A stretch of DNA of 64,000 nucleotides from Geothermobacter hydrogeniphilus (GTDB taxonomy: Bacteria > Desulfobacterota > Desulfuromonadia > Desulfuromonadales > Geothermobacteraceae): assembly GCF_002898515.1 (NCBI RefSeq), contig NZ_PPFX01000024.1, positions 1 through 64,000 on the forward strand. Reading direction: 5' to 3'. The notes under the pieces were generated by a model. The model worked only from the letters and a program-made list of their open reading frames with translations, had not been told where the DNA came from and made no database searches. Of the stretch, positions 54,122-62,290 are shown piece by piece (the first letter of the stretch is position 1; the number at the start of each line of letters is the position of its first letter). The position numbers and the translations under genes were made by a program.

Positions 54122-55534
54122 ATGGACCGCTCGATTCAGGAACTGACCTGGGAGCATGACGCGATTATCGACTCCTCGTCCGACGGGCTGTTCGTCTGCG
54201 ACGGGCAGGGGGTGATCCTGCGCGTCAACCCGGCCTCCGAGCGGATCAACCAGGCCACGGCCGAGCAGCTGGTCGGTCGTGATTATATGGATGTCGCCGC
54301 CGAGGGGTTGGTGATCCTGCCGTCGGCGGCGCTGGAGGCGATTGAAAAACGTGAGCAGGTCAGCCTGCTGCAGGAGAACCGTTTCGGCCGCAAGCTGATC
54401 TCGACCGCCACCCCGGTTTTCGATGACGCCGGGGAGTTGATCCGGGTGGTGGTCAGCGAACGTGATATCACCGAGATTGATCGTCTGCAGCGGCAACTGG
54501 AAGAGCAGCAGGCGCTCGGTGACCGCTTTCGCCGGCAGGTGGTTGAACTACAGCAGCAACAGCTCGAATCCCTGCCGATCATCGCCCGCAGCCCCTGTAT
54601 GGCCAGGGCCCTGCGCCAGGCGCTGAAAGTCAGCGAGGTCGATTCGACCGTCCTCATCCTCGGTGAATCGGGGGTCGGCAAGGGGTTGATTGCCGACTTG
54701 ATCCACCAGCATTCGGCCCGCGCCGACAGGCCGATCATCAAACTCAACTGCGGCGCCATTCCTGAAACCCTGATCGAAGCGGAGTTGTTCGGTTGCGAGA
54801 AGGGCGCTTTCACCGGCGCCGCCGGCAGCCGGCCGGGTTATCTTGAGCAGGCCGACGGCGGCATCCTTTTTCTCGACGAGGTCGCCGAGCTGCCGCCCGC
54901 CTCACAGGTCAAGCTGCTGCGCTTTCTGGAGGACGGCCAGGTGACCCGCCTCGGCAGCACCCGCAGCCGCCGGCTCGATGTCCGTATCCTTGCCGCCACC
55001 CATCGTGATCTGCAGCAGATGGTCGCGGCCGGTACGTTCCGTCTCGATCTCTACTACCGGCTGAGCGTCATTCCCCTGACCGTTCCCCCGCTGCGCGAGC
55101 GGCAGGAATGCCTGGTCCCCCTTATCCGCACCTGTATCGACCACTTCGCTGATCGCAGCTCGGTTCCCCGCCGCTTGACCGTCGCCGCTCTCGACCTGCT
55201 GTGCGCCTATTCCTATCCCGGCAACGTGCGGGAACTGATGAACATCTGCGAGCGGCTGGTGGTGATGTCCGACACCGAGCTGATCGATGTCAACGACCTT
55301 CCGCAGACGGTGATCGCCGGGGCGGGCGAGGAGGACGCGGCCCGTTTCGGCAGCTGGCCGGCCGAGATGAGCATGGCGCAGATTCGCGCCAGTGTCGAGC
55401 GGCAGGTGCTGCTGGAGACGGCGAAACGCCTGCCGAACCAGCAGAGTATCGGCGCGGCGCTCGGTCTCAGCCAGTCGAGCGTGGCCCGCAAACTGGAGAA
55501 GTACGGTATCAAGACGCGCTTCGGACGGGGGTGA
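54122..55534 (+). CDS. PAS-sensor sigma-54 activator, paralogue of 44370
   Basis: A 470-residue activator with the same domain plan as the protein at 44370: PAS (SSSDGLFVCDGQGVILRVNPASERI), AAA+ with GESGVGKG, GAFTGA and GGILFLDEVAEL, and a Fis-type helix-turn-helix (AALGLSQSSVARKLEKYGIK). The two are very alike over most of their length and bracket the proline/liv catabolic genes. They probably arose by duplication and respond to related ligands. No -24/-12 site was seen before livJ, so its target is uncertain. Confidence 0.9.
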   Translation: MDRSIQELTWEHDAIIDSSSDGLFVCDGQGVILRVNPASERINQATAEQLVGRDYMDVAAEGLVILPSAALEAIEKREQVSLLQENRFGRKLISTATPVFDDAGELIRVVVSERDITEIDRLQRQLEEQQALGDRFRRQVVELQQQQLESLPIIARSPCMARALRQALKVSEVDSTVLILGESGVGKGLIADLIHQHSARADRPIIKLNCGAIPETLIEAELFGCEKGAFTGAAGSRPGYLEQADGGILFLDEVAELPPASQVKLLRFLEDGQVTRLGSTRSRRLDVRILAATHRDLQQMVAAGTFRLDLYYRLSVIPLTVPPLRERQECLVPLIRTCIDHFADRSSVPRRLTVAALDLLCAYSYPGNVRELMNICERLVVMSDTELIDVNDLPQTVIAGAGEEDAARFGSWPAEMSMAQIRASVERQVLLETAKRLPNQQSIGAALGLSQSSVARKLEKYGIKTRFGRG

Positions 55535-55575
55535 AATCCACCTCGGGTGGAGACGCGGAGATGTAAACAGATTTA

Positions 55576-56427
55576 TTACAGCCCTTGATCCGCCCGAATA
55601 CGGAGAAAAGAGGGAAAGCGGGGAACGCCGGACTTGAAGAACCCGTAGTACTTGAAGGTGATGACCGCGCCGACCGGCGGTGGATTGTCCCGCTCGGCGT
55701 CGCTGAAGCCGCTGCCGATTCTGAACTCTGTCCCATCCTCCAGGCGGACCAGCAGTGCCCCGAGCCGTCCTTCATTGCGGCCTTTTCCCGGCAGCCGGGC
55801 GATCACCGTCGCCTCGGCGTCCCGGTAACTCTTGACCTTGAGGATGTCCGGGCTGCGGCCGGAGACATAAGGCGCGTCCGGCCTGCGGACAATCAGCCCT
55901 TCGCCGCCGAGCTTTTCGATTCGCTGCAGCTCCTGTCGCAGCTGCGCCCGGTCGCGCAGTGTCTGTTGCGGGATGACGAAGGCGTAGGGGGTCGGGTGAG
56001 CCGCGAACCACGCGACGGCCGCGGCGATACGTTCGGTGAACCCGCCGGGAGCTTCCGGAACGTCAAAGATGGCGAACTTGAGCTTGAGCCAGTCGTTGTC
56101 GGGTCGCTGCCGCCGGACCACGGCCGCTGTCCGCTCGAAGCTGTCGCGCCCGCCCCAGATCTCACCTTCGACCGGGAAGGGCGGCAGACCCTGAACGAAC
56201 TCCCGGGAGGGATGCAGGACGGTCCCGTGTTTCGACAGCAGGCGGTGTCCATCCCAGCGGCCGCGCACTCCGTCAAGTTTTTCACTCATCAGCCAGCCGG
56301 TCACAGCGACCGTCCCGTCGTCGATCTGCGGCAGCATCGGTTCCGCTGCCAGGACGTCTGTCACAAATAATAGTACACAGGTCAACAATAGGCAGATCCG
56401 TAGCGATTCCTTCCGCATTTCTCTCAT
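55576..56427 (-). CDS. exported ATP-dependent DNA ligase (LigE-like)
   Basis: A 283-residue minimal ATP-dependent DNA ligase. The adenylation lysine is in motif I, SEKLDGVRGRW (about 38-48); VEGEIWGG (motif III), KFAIFDVP and GEGLIVRRPDAPY (motif IV) and ILKVKSYRDAEATV (motif V) follow, then a small OB-fold. The N-terminus (LRICLLLTCVLLFVTDVLAAEP) is a signal peptide, so the enzyme should act in the periplasm, as proposed for LigE of DNA-uptake-competent bacteria. Start 56427 follows GGAGG. No competence gene is near. Confidence 0.9.
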   Translation of the reverse strand: MREMRKESLRICLLLTCVLLFVTDVLAAEPMLPQIDDGTVAVTGWLMSEKLDGVRGRWDGHRLLSKHGTVLHPSREFVQGLPPFPVEGEIWGGRDSFERTAAVVRRQRPDNDWLKLKFAIFDVPEAPGGFTERIAAAVAWFAAHPTPYAFVIPQQTLRDRAQLRQELQRIEKLGGEGLIVRRPDAPYVSGRSPDILKVKSYRDAEATVIARLPGKGRNEGRLGALLVRLEDGTEFRIGSGFSDAERDNPPPVGAVITFKYYGFFKSGVPRFPSFLRIRADQGL

Positions 56428-56591
56428 TTCGTCCTCCATGACGTGGTGGTGTTCTGATTGACGGCATAAAACCGTAGAACAGTCTGTTTGGTTGTTGTGA
56501 TTGTAACATTTTTTATGCGGAAACAAATTGACTTTTTGGCTAAAAATTATAGAACATTAACGAAAGTAAATAAATGAAAGGGGATGGGCTT

Positions 56592-56792
56592 ATGAGATCC
56601 GTAACGCATTGGATGCACGACCATCATTGGGATTCCGCTTCTCTCCATCAGCACTGGACAGGTTTTTTCGGTGTACTCAAGAATGTCTGGCTCGGGCTGC
56701 TGCTCCTGGTTCTCGGTATCGTTGCCCTGATTACCGCCGTCATTATCGCTTACCCGGTTACCGCGTATATCGCGGCGAAATTCTTCCAGTAA
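56592..56792 (+). CDS. small single-pass membrane protein
   Basis: A 66-residue protein with a His/Trp-rich N-terminus (VTHWMHDHHWDSASLHQHW) and one long hydrophobic helix (LLLLVLGIVALITAVIIAYPVTAYIAA). The His cluster could bind metal or heme. ATG 56592 follows AAAGGGGA; a terminator follows at 56822. It stands upstream of the CbcL-like gene but is probably transcribed alone. No family recognised. Confidence 0.65.
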   Translation: MRSVTHWMHDHHWDSASLHQHWTGFFGVLKNVWLGLLLLVLGIVALITAVIIAYPVTAYIAAKFFQ

Positions 56793-56821
56793 TATCAATA
56801 CTTTTTCATTTCAATGCAATG

Positions 56822-56847
56822 ACCACCCGCCGGTGGTTGTTTTTTTT
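56822..56847 (+). terminator. intrinsic terminator after the small membrane protein gene
   Basis: The stem ACCACC-CGCC-GGTGGT is followed by TGTTTTTTTT. Confidence 0.8.
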
Positions 56848-56974
56848 CAACCTGCTTCCCCTCTCACTTGGTTGTTCGATTTCTGGATAATAGCAGGAGA
56901 AATGATAAAAGATTAATAATGTTGCATTTTCAACAATTTTTTTGTGGCCAGTTCACGAAGAAAGGGGAGAGGAT

Positions 56975-58804
56975 ATGAACTCAATCCATTGTCCATGGCT
57001 TCCATGGGCAGGGCTCTTCATCGTCTTCCTGTTGTCGGCCGTCCCGGCATCCGCGTCTGAATCCTGCCTCGATTGTCATTCTGAAAACTGTTTCCGGTTG
57101 GACTTTCCGGCTTCGGTGCATGGTCCCAATGGCTGCACCAGCTGTCATCGCTTTCCTGCCGGAGGGGAGAGTCATCCCGTTGCTGCTGATTATCGTCCGA
57201 CGGTCGATTGCAACCGTTGTCACAAGGACATCGCGCAGGCTTACGCATCCGGTGTGCATCAGGCTGCCGGAGTCGGCTGCAGCGAGTGTCATGCCCCGGT
57301 TCATGGTCTCCATGCCTGGCGGGAGAACAAGGAAAAAGCGGTCGAGCTGTGCCTCGGCTGTCATGACCGGGAGGATTATCGGCAGTCGGTTCACGGACGG
57401 GCCGTCGCGCGCGGCAATGCCGATTCGGCCTCCTGTCATGACTGCCACGGTCTGCACGACGTAAGAGCGGTTTCCCCTTTCTCTCCCGAACAGGCCCAGG
57501 CTTTCAATGTTGACACCTGCATCCCCTGCCATGCAGATAAAGAAAAAATGACCAGGAACGGGGTCCGGCTCGGTGTGGTTGCCAGCTATCTCTCAAGCCA
57601 TCACGGCAAGAGTTACCGGCTCGGCAGCACCCGCCGGGCGGCCGGTTGCGCCGATTGCCACACCGCGCACCGGGTGCTGCCGAAGTCTGATCCGGCCTCC
57701 AGCCTGCATGGTGGCAACCTGGTGAAAACCTGCCGTCAATGCCACGCCAGGGCCACCGCCTCATTCACCCGTTATTACCCCCATGGCGACCACCATGACC
57801 GCGATAATTATCCGTTGCTGTACTGGACCTTTCTGGCCATGAATTGTCTGTTGATTGGGGTCTTCGCCTTTTTCTGGATTCACAGTGTCCTGTGGATGTT
57901 TCGCGGGTTTGTGGAGAACCGGAAAAAACTGGCCGCGGCGGCCCGCGGCGAAGGCATCGTGGTTCACGCCGCGCACAAGCAGTACCGACGCTTTTCGAAG
58001 CATCACATCCTGTTTCACCTGATCGTGATCACCAGCTTTCTCGGTCTTTCATTGACCGGACTGCCGCTCAAGTTCAGCGATCAGCCCTGGGCCCAGACCT
58101 TGATGTCCTTTTATGGCGGGGTCGCGTACGCGGGGCTGCTGCACCGCGCCTGCGCCGTGCTGACCTTCTACTATTTCGTCGCCGCCCTGTTGTTGAGTAT
58201 CAATTTTCTGTTTATCTCCAAAAAGCCGTCGGGCAACTGCTGGCAGCGGCTGTTCGGGCCCGACTCGCTGATGCCGAACGGGAAGGATGCCAGGGACCTG
58301 CTGGGGATGGTGCGCTGGTTTCTGTTCCGGGGGCCGAAGCCGGAGTTCGAGCGCTGGACCTACTGGGAGAAGTTCGACTTCCTGGCGGTTTTCTGGGGGA
58401 TGGTGGCCATCGGCAGCTCCGGCCTGTTGCTCTGGTTCCCGGAATTTTTCGGGCAGTTTCTGCCCGGCTGGGTGTTCAACGTGGCGATCATCATCCATTC
58501 CGACGAGGCCCTGCTGGCGACTGGCTTCATCTTCACCGTGCACTTCTTCAACACCCACGGGCGACCGGAGAAGTTCCCGATGGATTTCGTGATCTTCAAC
58601 GGCCAGATTTCCCGCCAGGAGTTCATCGAGGAGCGCTCGGCACAGTGGCGGCGCTACCGGGAGGCCGGGGTGATCGAGCAGTTTGAGATCAAGAAACCCA
58701 GCGGGGTTGTTTATGATTTTATCCTCAAGGGGTTCGGTTTCCTGGCGCTGTTCACCGGCCTGGCGCTGGCCTTCCTGATGCTGATCGCCTTCATCCGGGG
58801 CTGA
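56975..58804 (+). CDS. cbcL: CbcL-like inner-membrane cytochrome b/c quinone oxidoreductase
   Basis: A 609-residue protein. After a signal-anchor (LFIVFLLSAVPASA) the periplasmic half has nine CxxCH sites (CLDCH, CTSCH, CNRCH, CSECH, CLGCH, CHDCH, CIPCH, CADCH, CRQCH). The C-terminal half (about 280-609) has several membrane helices of the FdnI/HydC-like diheme cytochrome b type (HHILFHLIVITSFLGLSLTGLPL, HRACAVLTFYYFVAALLL, IIIHSDEALLATGFIFTVHFFNTH). Nine c hemes plus a b domain is the plan of Geobacter CbcL, which oxidises menaquinol for low-potential metal reduction. GGGGAGAGG precedes ATG 56975. Confidence 0.88.
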   Translation: MNSIHCPWLPWAGLFIVFLLSAVPASASESCLDCHSENCFRLDFPASVHGPNGCTSCHRFPAGGESHPVAADYRPTVDCNRCHKDIAQAYASGVHQAAGVGCSECHAPVHGLHAWRENKEKAVELCLGCHDREDYRQSVHGRAVARGNADSASCHDCHGLHDVRAVSPFSPEQAQAFNVDTCIPCHADKEKMTRNGVRLGVVASYLSSHHGKSYRLGSTRRAAGCADCHTAHRVLPKSDPASSLHGGNLVKTCRQCHARATASFTRYYPHGDHHDRDNYPLLYWTFLAMNCLLIGVFAFFWIHSVLWMFRGFVENRKKLAAAARGEGIVVHAAHKQYRRFSKHHILFHLIVITSFLGLSLTGLPLKFSDQPWAQTLMSFYGGVAYAGLLHRACAVLTFYYFVAALLLSINFLFISKKPSGNCWQRLFGPDSLMPNGKDARDLLGMVRWFLFRGPKPEFERWTYWEKFDFLAVFWGMVAIGSSGLLLWFPEFFGQFLPGWVFNVAIIIHSDEALLATGFIFTVHFFNTHGRPEKFPMDFVIFNGQISRQEFIEERSAQWRRYREAGVIEQFEIKKPSGVVYDFILKGFGFLALFTGLALAFLMLIAFIRG

Positions 58805-59089
58805 GGATGGCGCGGCTGGGATGAGCGGCCTGCCGGCCGCGTTTCAGGAGGGTGTTTCGGCTACCCAGATCCACCGGCTGTTTTGTGGACCGAGGGTGGC
58901 GGAACGGGTGGAGATGCGCGGCGCCGCGCCGCTTCGGGCGCAGACGTAGCCGCGCTACGTTGAGCACCGCAGCGGTGACGGCAACAAAGCAGATTCACTC
59001 GTAACGACAGCCGAATCCAGAAATTGCCGGTGGATTTGGGGCTATACTCGTTCTTGAGGGGAAGGGGAGAAATGTGCTATTTATTCAGA
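58805..59089. other. intergenic region with structured GC-rich sequence
   Basis: About 285 bp. It holds a 17-bp palindrome, ACGTAGC-CGC-GCTACGT (58944-58960), next to other GC-rich inverted segments, a pattern common in dispersed intergenic repeats. No gene seen; the relation to other repeats in this window is not evident. Confidence 0.5.
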
Positions 59090-59251
59090 CCGGAATCAGT
59101 GAGTCCCTTATCGGCGGATAGCACAAGTCATTGACCTTCCTGAGCTACCCAAAAATCACCAGCGAACCTATGGGTGCGCTTCAGATTTTTGGGAATCCCT
59201 TTCAGGCCAAGCACTTGCACTCTCCATCCAGCAGGAACTCACTGATTCAGG
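59090..59251. mobile_element. 162-bp MITE-like element, copy 3
   Basis: Bounded by CCGGAATCAGTGAGT and its inverted partner and flanked by a 5-bp direct repeat TCAGA (59085-59089 and 59252-59256). It has the same internal inverted repeat (CCCAAAAATC / GATTTTTGGG). It separates fabH from upstream sequence, so fabH must be expressed from within or just after the element. Confidence 0.87.
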
Positions 59252-59322
59252 TCAGATAGTTGATGCCGCCCCGGAAGACCCGGAAGGAAACCGGGTCCTA
59301 ACCCCTGGCAACGAGAACGCCG

Positions 59323-60312
59323 ATGGCACAGAAAACACGCGTTATGATCCTGGGAACCGGCCGCGCCGTGCCGGAGAAGATCCTCACCAATGCCGATCTC
59401 GAACAGATGGTCGACACCTCCGACGAGTGGATTGTCGCCCGTACCGGGATCCGGCAGCGCCACGTCGCCGAACCGGGCAGCGCGCTTTCCGACCTGGTGA
59501 CCGAGGCGGCGCGCAAGGCCTTGGATGACGCCGGGTTGAGCGCCGACCAGATCGGCCTGATCGTCCTCGCCACGGTGACCGGCGACATGAAATTTCCCTC
59601 CACCGCCTGCCTGGTGCAGGAGAAACTGGGCGCGAAAAATGCCGTCGCCTTTGATCTCTCCGCCGCCTGCGCCGGTTTCCTCTATGGCCTGCAGGTCGCC
59701 GAGGGGATGATGGCTGTCGCCGGTTACAAGCACGCGCTGGTGATCGGTGGCGAGATGCTCACCTCGATGGTTGACTGGCAGGATCGTGACACCTGCGTGC
59801 TGTTTGGCGACGGCGCCGGCGCCGTGGTACTCGGTCCTTCGGACGGTGAACGCGGCCTGCTGCAGACCTGCCTCGGCAGCAACGGCGAACACGCCGGGCT
59901 GCTCTACAACCCCGGCGGCGGTTGCGTCAATCCGCCCAACGCCGAGACGGTCGCGGCCAATCTCTATGCCATCCGCATGGAGGGTCGTGAGGTTTTCCGC
60001 CACGCGGTGGTCGCCATGGCCGACGTCCTGCAGCAGGCGCTGGTGAAGCAGGGCCTGTCCGGGGAGGATATCGACCTGCTGATTCCCCACCAGGCCAACC
60101 TGCGTATCATCGAGGCGGTTGCCAAACGTTTCAAGCTGCCGATGGATAAGGTCTGCGTCAACGTCGACCGCTACGGCAACACCTCCGCCGCCTCGATCCC
60201 CATCGCCCTCGACGAACTGCGCCGCGGCGGCGAACTGCAGCCGGGCACCCTGATCGGCATGGTCTCCTTCGGCGCCGGACTGACCTGGGCGGCGGCACTG
60301 GTGCGGGTTTAG
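59323..60312 (+). CDS. fabH: 3-oxoacyl-[ACP] synthase III
   Basis: A 329-residue KAS III that condenses acetyl-CoA with malonyl-ACP to start fatty-acid synthesis. The catalytic Cys is in DLSAACAGFLYGLQ (about 113), His in IPHQANLRIIEAVAKRF and Asn in VDRYGNTSAASIPIAL. The length is typical. It stands alone rather than in a fab operon; a second fabH may exist elsewhere in the genome. The ribosome-binding site is weak (ACGAGAA). Confidence 0.95.
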   Translation: MAQKTRVMILGTGRAVPEKILTNADLEQMVDTSDEWIVARTGIRQRHVAEPGSALSDLVTEAARKALDDAGLSADQIGLIVLATVTGDMKFPSTACLVQEKLGAKNAVAFDLSAACAGFLYGLQVAEGMMAVAGYKHALVIGGEMLTSMVDWQDRDTCVLFGDGAGAVVLGPSDGERGLLQTCLGSNGEHAGLLYNPGGGCVNPPNAETVAANLYAIRMEGREVFRHAVVAMADVLQQALVKQGLSGEDIDLLIPHQANLRIIEAVAKRFKLPMDKVCVNVDRYGNTSAASIPIALDELRRGGELQPGTLIGMVSFGAGLTWAAALVRV

Positions 60313-60468
60313 CGGGCTGAGGAAAAACGGGCCTGGTCGTGTCGCCGGCAGTTAGAGCCATAAGCCCTGCTGCCGCTTGAAATCCTGCCTTTTCGGACCT
60401 GAATCCGAATTTTCCGTGACCGGATAGTCACCTCAGCCTTTCACCAGCCATTTCATGACGAACACCAC

Positions 60469-60500
60469 GGGGACATCTCTGCAAAAGGGATGTCCCCTTT
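60469..60500 (+). terminator. terminator-like hairpin after fabH
   Basis: GGGGACATC and GATGTCCCC form a perfect 9-bp stem followed by TTT. Its GGGGACA...TGTCCCC form also resembles repeats bound by Y1/RAYT transposases, but no such gene is here. Confidence 0.5.
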
Positions 60501-60525
60501 CAGTTGGTCGGGGTTTAAAGATTTT

Positions 60526-60572
60526 ATCGGCGTTCATCAGCGCAATCGGCGGCTGCACTGTTTTTGGTTTCC
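60526..60572. repeat. fragment of the CGCAGATGAACGC-type repeat (family C)
   Basis: ATCGGCGTTCATCAGCGCAATCGGCGGCTG resembles the right half of the palindromic repeat at 61931, with substitutions. It is a solitary half just upstream of the nucleotidyltransferase promoter. Confidence 0.45.
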
Positions 60573-60588
60573 CAAGTTAACGCCTTCC

Positions 60589-60623
60589 TTGACATGGACA
60601 ATAAATTGTATAAAAATATACAA
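60589..60623 (+). promoter_or_regulatory. promoter and palindromic operator of the nucleotidyltransferase pair
   Basis: TTGACA (60589-60594) is followed after 16-17 bp by an A/T-rich -10 region (about 60611-60617). The perfect inverted repeat TTGTATA-AAAA-TATACAA (60606-60623) covers the -10, and a further half site TATGTATA follows. This is the arrangement of self-repressed toxin-antitoxin promoters. Confidence 0.5.
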
Positions 60624-60650
60624 AAATATGTATAAGGAGTGGATTGTTCT

Positions 60651-61241
60651 ATGGATTGTCGGCTGGGAGCGGAGGAGTTGCTTGAAGTTCTGCAGGGGTG
60701 GAACCGGGTACTGCGGCGGAAGGTCCATCTGATTGCCTGCGGCGGGACGGCAATGACCCTGATGGGCGTGAAACCTTCGACCAGAGATGTCGACTTCATG
60801 GTGCCGCAACTTGTGGAGTACAGTTATCTTGTGAACAGGCTGGCGAATCTCGGTTATCGGCCGGTGACGGGTTCGGGTTGGCAGCGGGATGGCGAACCTT
60901 TCCGGTTTGATCTCTTTCGCGGTAATCGTATTCATACCACCGAGTTGCTGGATTCGCCCTTGGAAGAGGGGCGTAACACGCGGTTGATGGAGTATTCCCG
61001 GCTGTATATTGGTGTCCTGAATCCCTATGACCTGATTGCGAGCAAATTGCTGCGTGGTACGCGAGTCGATTTTGATGACTGTCTGATGCTGGTTCGGAAA
61101 CGGCGCGATGAGGTCGATATCGCCCGGTTGGTCGGGCATTTTCACGATCTGGTCATCTATGATGTTGCGGAGGTGCGGTTACGACCGAATATCGCCGCCT
61201 TCATTGATTTGTTGCGAGACAATGGACTCTATGATGGATAA
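60651..61241 (+). CDS. AbiEii/DUF6036-like nucleotidyltransferase
   Basis: A 196-residue protein with the nucleotidyltransferase pattern HLIACGGTAMTLMGVKPSTRDVDFMVP (about 27-53), containing GG and DxD, and a following NPYDLIASKLLRGTRVDFDDCLMLV segment that matches the second half of AbiEii/DUF6036-type enzymes (KLxR....DxxD). Such proteins act in toxin-antitoxin or phage-defence modules by modifying RNA or protein. ATG 60651 is taken, since the GTG at 60639 overlaps the AAGGAG site. Its stop overlaps the next gene. Confidence 0.75.
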   Translation: MDCRLGAEELLEVLQGWNRVLRRKVHLIACGGTAMTLMGVKPSTRDVDFMVPQLVEYSYLVNRLANLGYRPVTGSGWQRDGEPFRFDLFRGNRIHTTELLDSPLEEGRNTRLMEYSRLYIGVLNPYDLIASKLLRGTRVDFDDCLMLVRKRRDEVDIARLVGHFHDLVIYDVAEVRLRPNIAAFIDLLRDNGLYDG

Positions 61242-61905
61242 ACAATTGCTCGACAGTTTCGCCAGGCTTGGCCTGCCGATGTTTGTTGCCCCGGGCGAAG
61301 CGCTGGATGCCAACGCAACCCTCGCCGGGGCGGTCAGGGCGAAAGAGATGCGGGTGTGGGAAGGGTTTCCGGTGTTGCTGGCCAATGCGGCCGAGGATTT
61401 CCGGTTTTCCTTCGAGCAGGTCGAGGCACAATTGTCGGAGAACGCCCTGCAGTTGTTGTTTCGGCGCCTGGTCCTGGTTTCGCTGGCGGTCTATGCCCTG
61501 TATGACCTGTCCTTTCCCTGGACTGTCAAGGTTGAAAAAGAGCTTTCCGCGGAGAGGAAGACGCAACTTGCTGCCTGGAAGAAGTCGCTGCGGAATGACC
61601 GGCCCTTCGGTTGGGCAGGAGTCGAATTCGATCCTCGGCGGCTCAGGGAGATGTTCGAACTCTATTTCGAGCAGACCGCCGAAAAGGGCCGGCGCAAGCG
61701 GGAAAAATTGCAGGAATATTCCCTGGAATATGCTCTTTCCCAGGTTTTTTCCCCGAAGCAGAAGGAGCTGTTCAAAAAGAGGCTGGATGGATTGCCCATG
61801 ACCAAGACCGAGCAGGAATACTACTCGCGCACGGTCAAGAAGAAGGTGGTGGCGCTGGCCAATGACGATTTGCATACCCTGGCGCGAAAGCTCTTGGAAC
61901 AATAA
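61231..61905 (+). CDS. unknown partner of the nucleotidyltransferase
   Basis: A 224-residue protein that overlaps the nucleotidyltransferase gene by 11 bases, so the two are translated together. I recognise no family. The C-terminal half is rich in charged helices (EKGRRKREKLQEYSLEYALSQVFSPKQKELFKKRLDGLPMTKTEQEYYSRTVKKKVVALAND), suggesting a nucleic-acid-binding or regulatory role. The order (enzyme first, partner second) fits a toxin-antitoxin or defence pair. Start could be either of two adjacent ATGs (61231, 61234). Confidence 0.7.
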   Translation: MMDKQLLDSFARLGLPMFVAPGEALDANATLAGAVRAKEMRVWEGFPVLLANAAEDFRFSFEQVEAQLSENALQLLFRRLVLVSLAVYALYDLSFPWTVKVEKELSAERKTQLAAWKKSLRNDRPFGWAGVEFDPRRLREMFELYFEQTAEKGRRKREKLQEYSLEYALSQVFSPKQKELFKKRLDGLPMTKTEQEYYSRTVKKKVVALANDDLHTLARKLLEQ

Positions 61906-61930
61906 GGGTGTGAGGCACAAGATCAGAATT

Positions 61931-62026
61931 GGCCGCAGATGAACGCTGATGAACGCAGATAGGGCAAAGGCGTGAAAAACTGCAGACTTTGAAGGTTTTT
62001 CTGCGTTCATCTGCGAAATCAGCGTC
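61931..62026. repeat. palindromic repeat of the CGCAGATGAACGC type (family C)
   Basis: GCCGCAGATGAACGCTGATGAACGC on the left and its near complement (CTGCGTTCATCTGCG...CAGCG) on the right form a long imperfect palindrome after the unknown-partner gene. A half copy lies at 60526. Confidence 0.7.
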
Positions 62027-62212
62027 CCATTGCTTTCGCTTTTTCCCTGGCGTCCTTTACGTATTGAGTGAGCAATGAGGGAAGGCAGTGAGAATAAATG
62101 ATTTTCTTGATGAGGTTTAATTTCTTGACGCGGACTCATGGTGGCGCTATAACCAGTTGAATTGTTTAAGTTGTTGTTTATTGGAGGGGTTATAGGAGAG
62201 GTTCTCCCGGAA

Positions 62213-62254
62213 AAGAAGCCGCCTGTGTCAGCCTGAGCTGACCGGCGGCTTCTT
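62213..62254 (+). terminator. long hairpin upstream of the hydrolase gene
   Basis: AAGAAGCCGCC (62213-62223) pairs with GGCGGCTTCTT (62244-62254), and an inner GTCAGC-CTGA-GCTGAC stem extends it; a weak T-rich stretch (GTGTTTTC) follows. It lies 37 bp before the hydrolase start, so it may end upstream transcripts or act as a leader element. Confidence 0.55.
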
Positions 62255-62290
62255 GTGTTTTCGGCTGTTTCCACATGGAGGAGGGAAGGG

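Noticed and set aside
58820-58948. A 42-codon frame after cbcL
   Set aside because: It lacks a ribosome-binding site and runs into a palindromic repeat-like region; it is probably chance.
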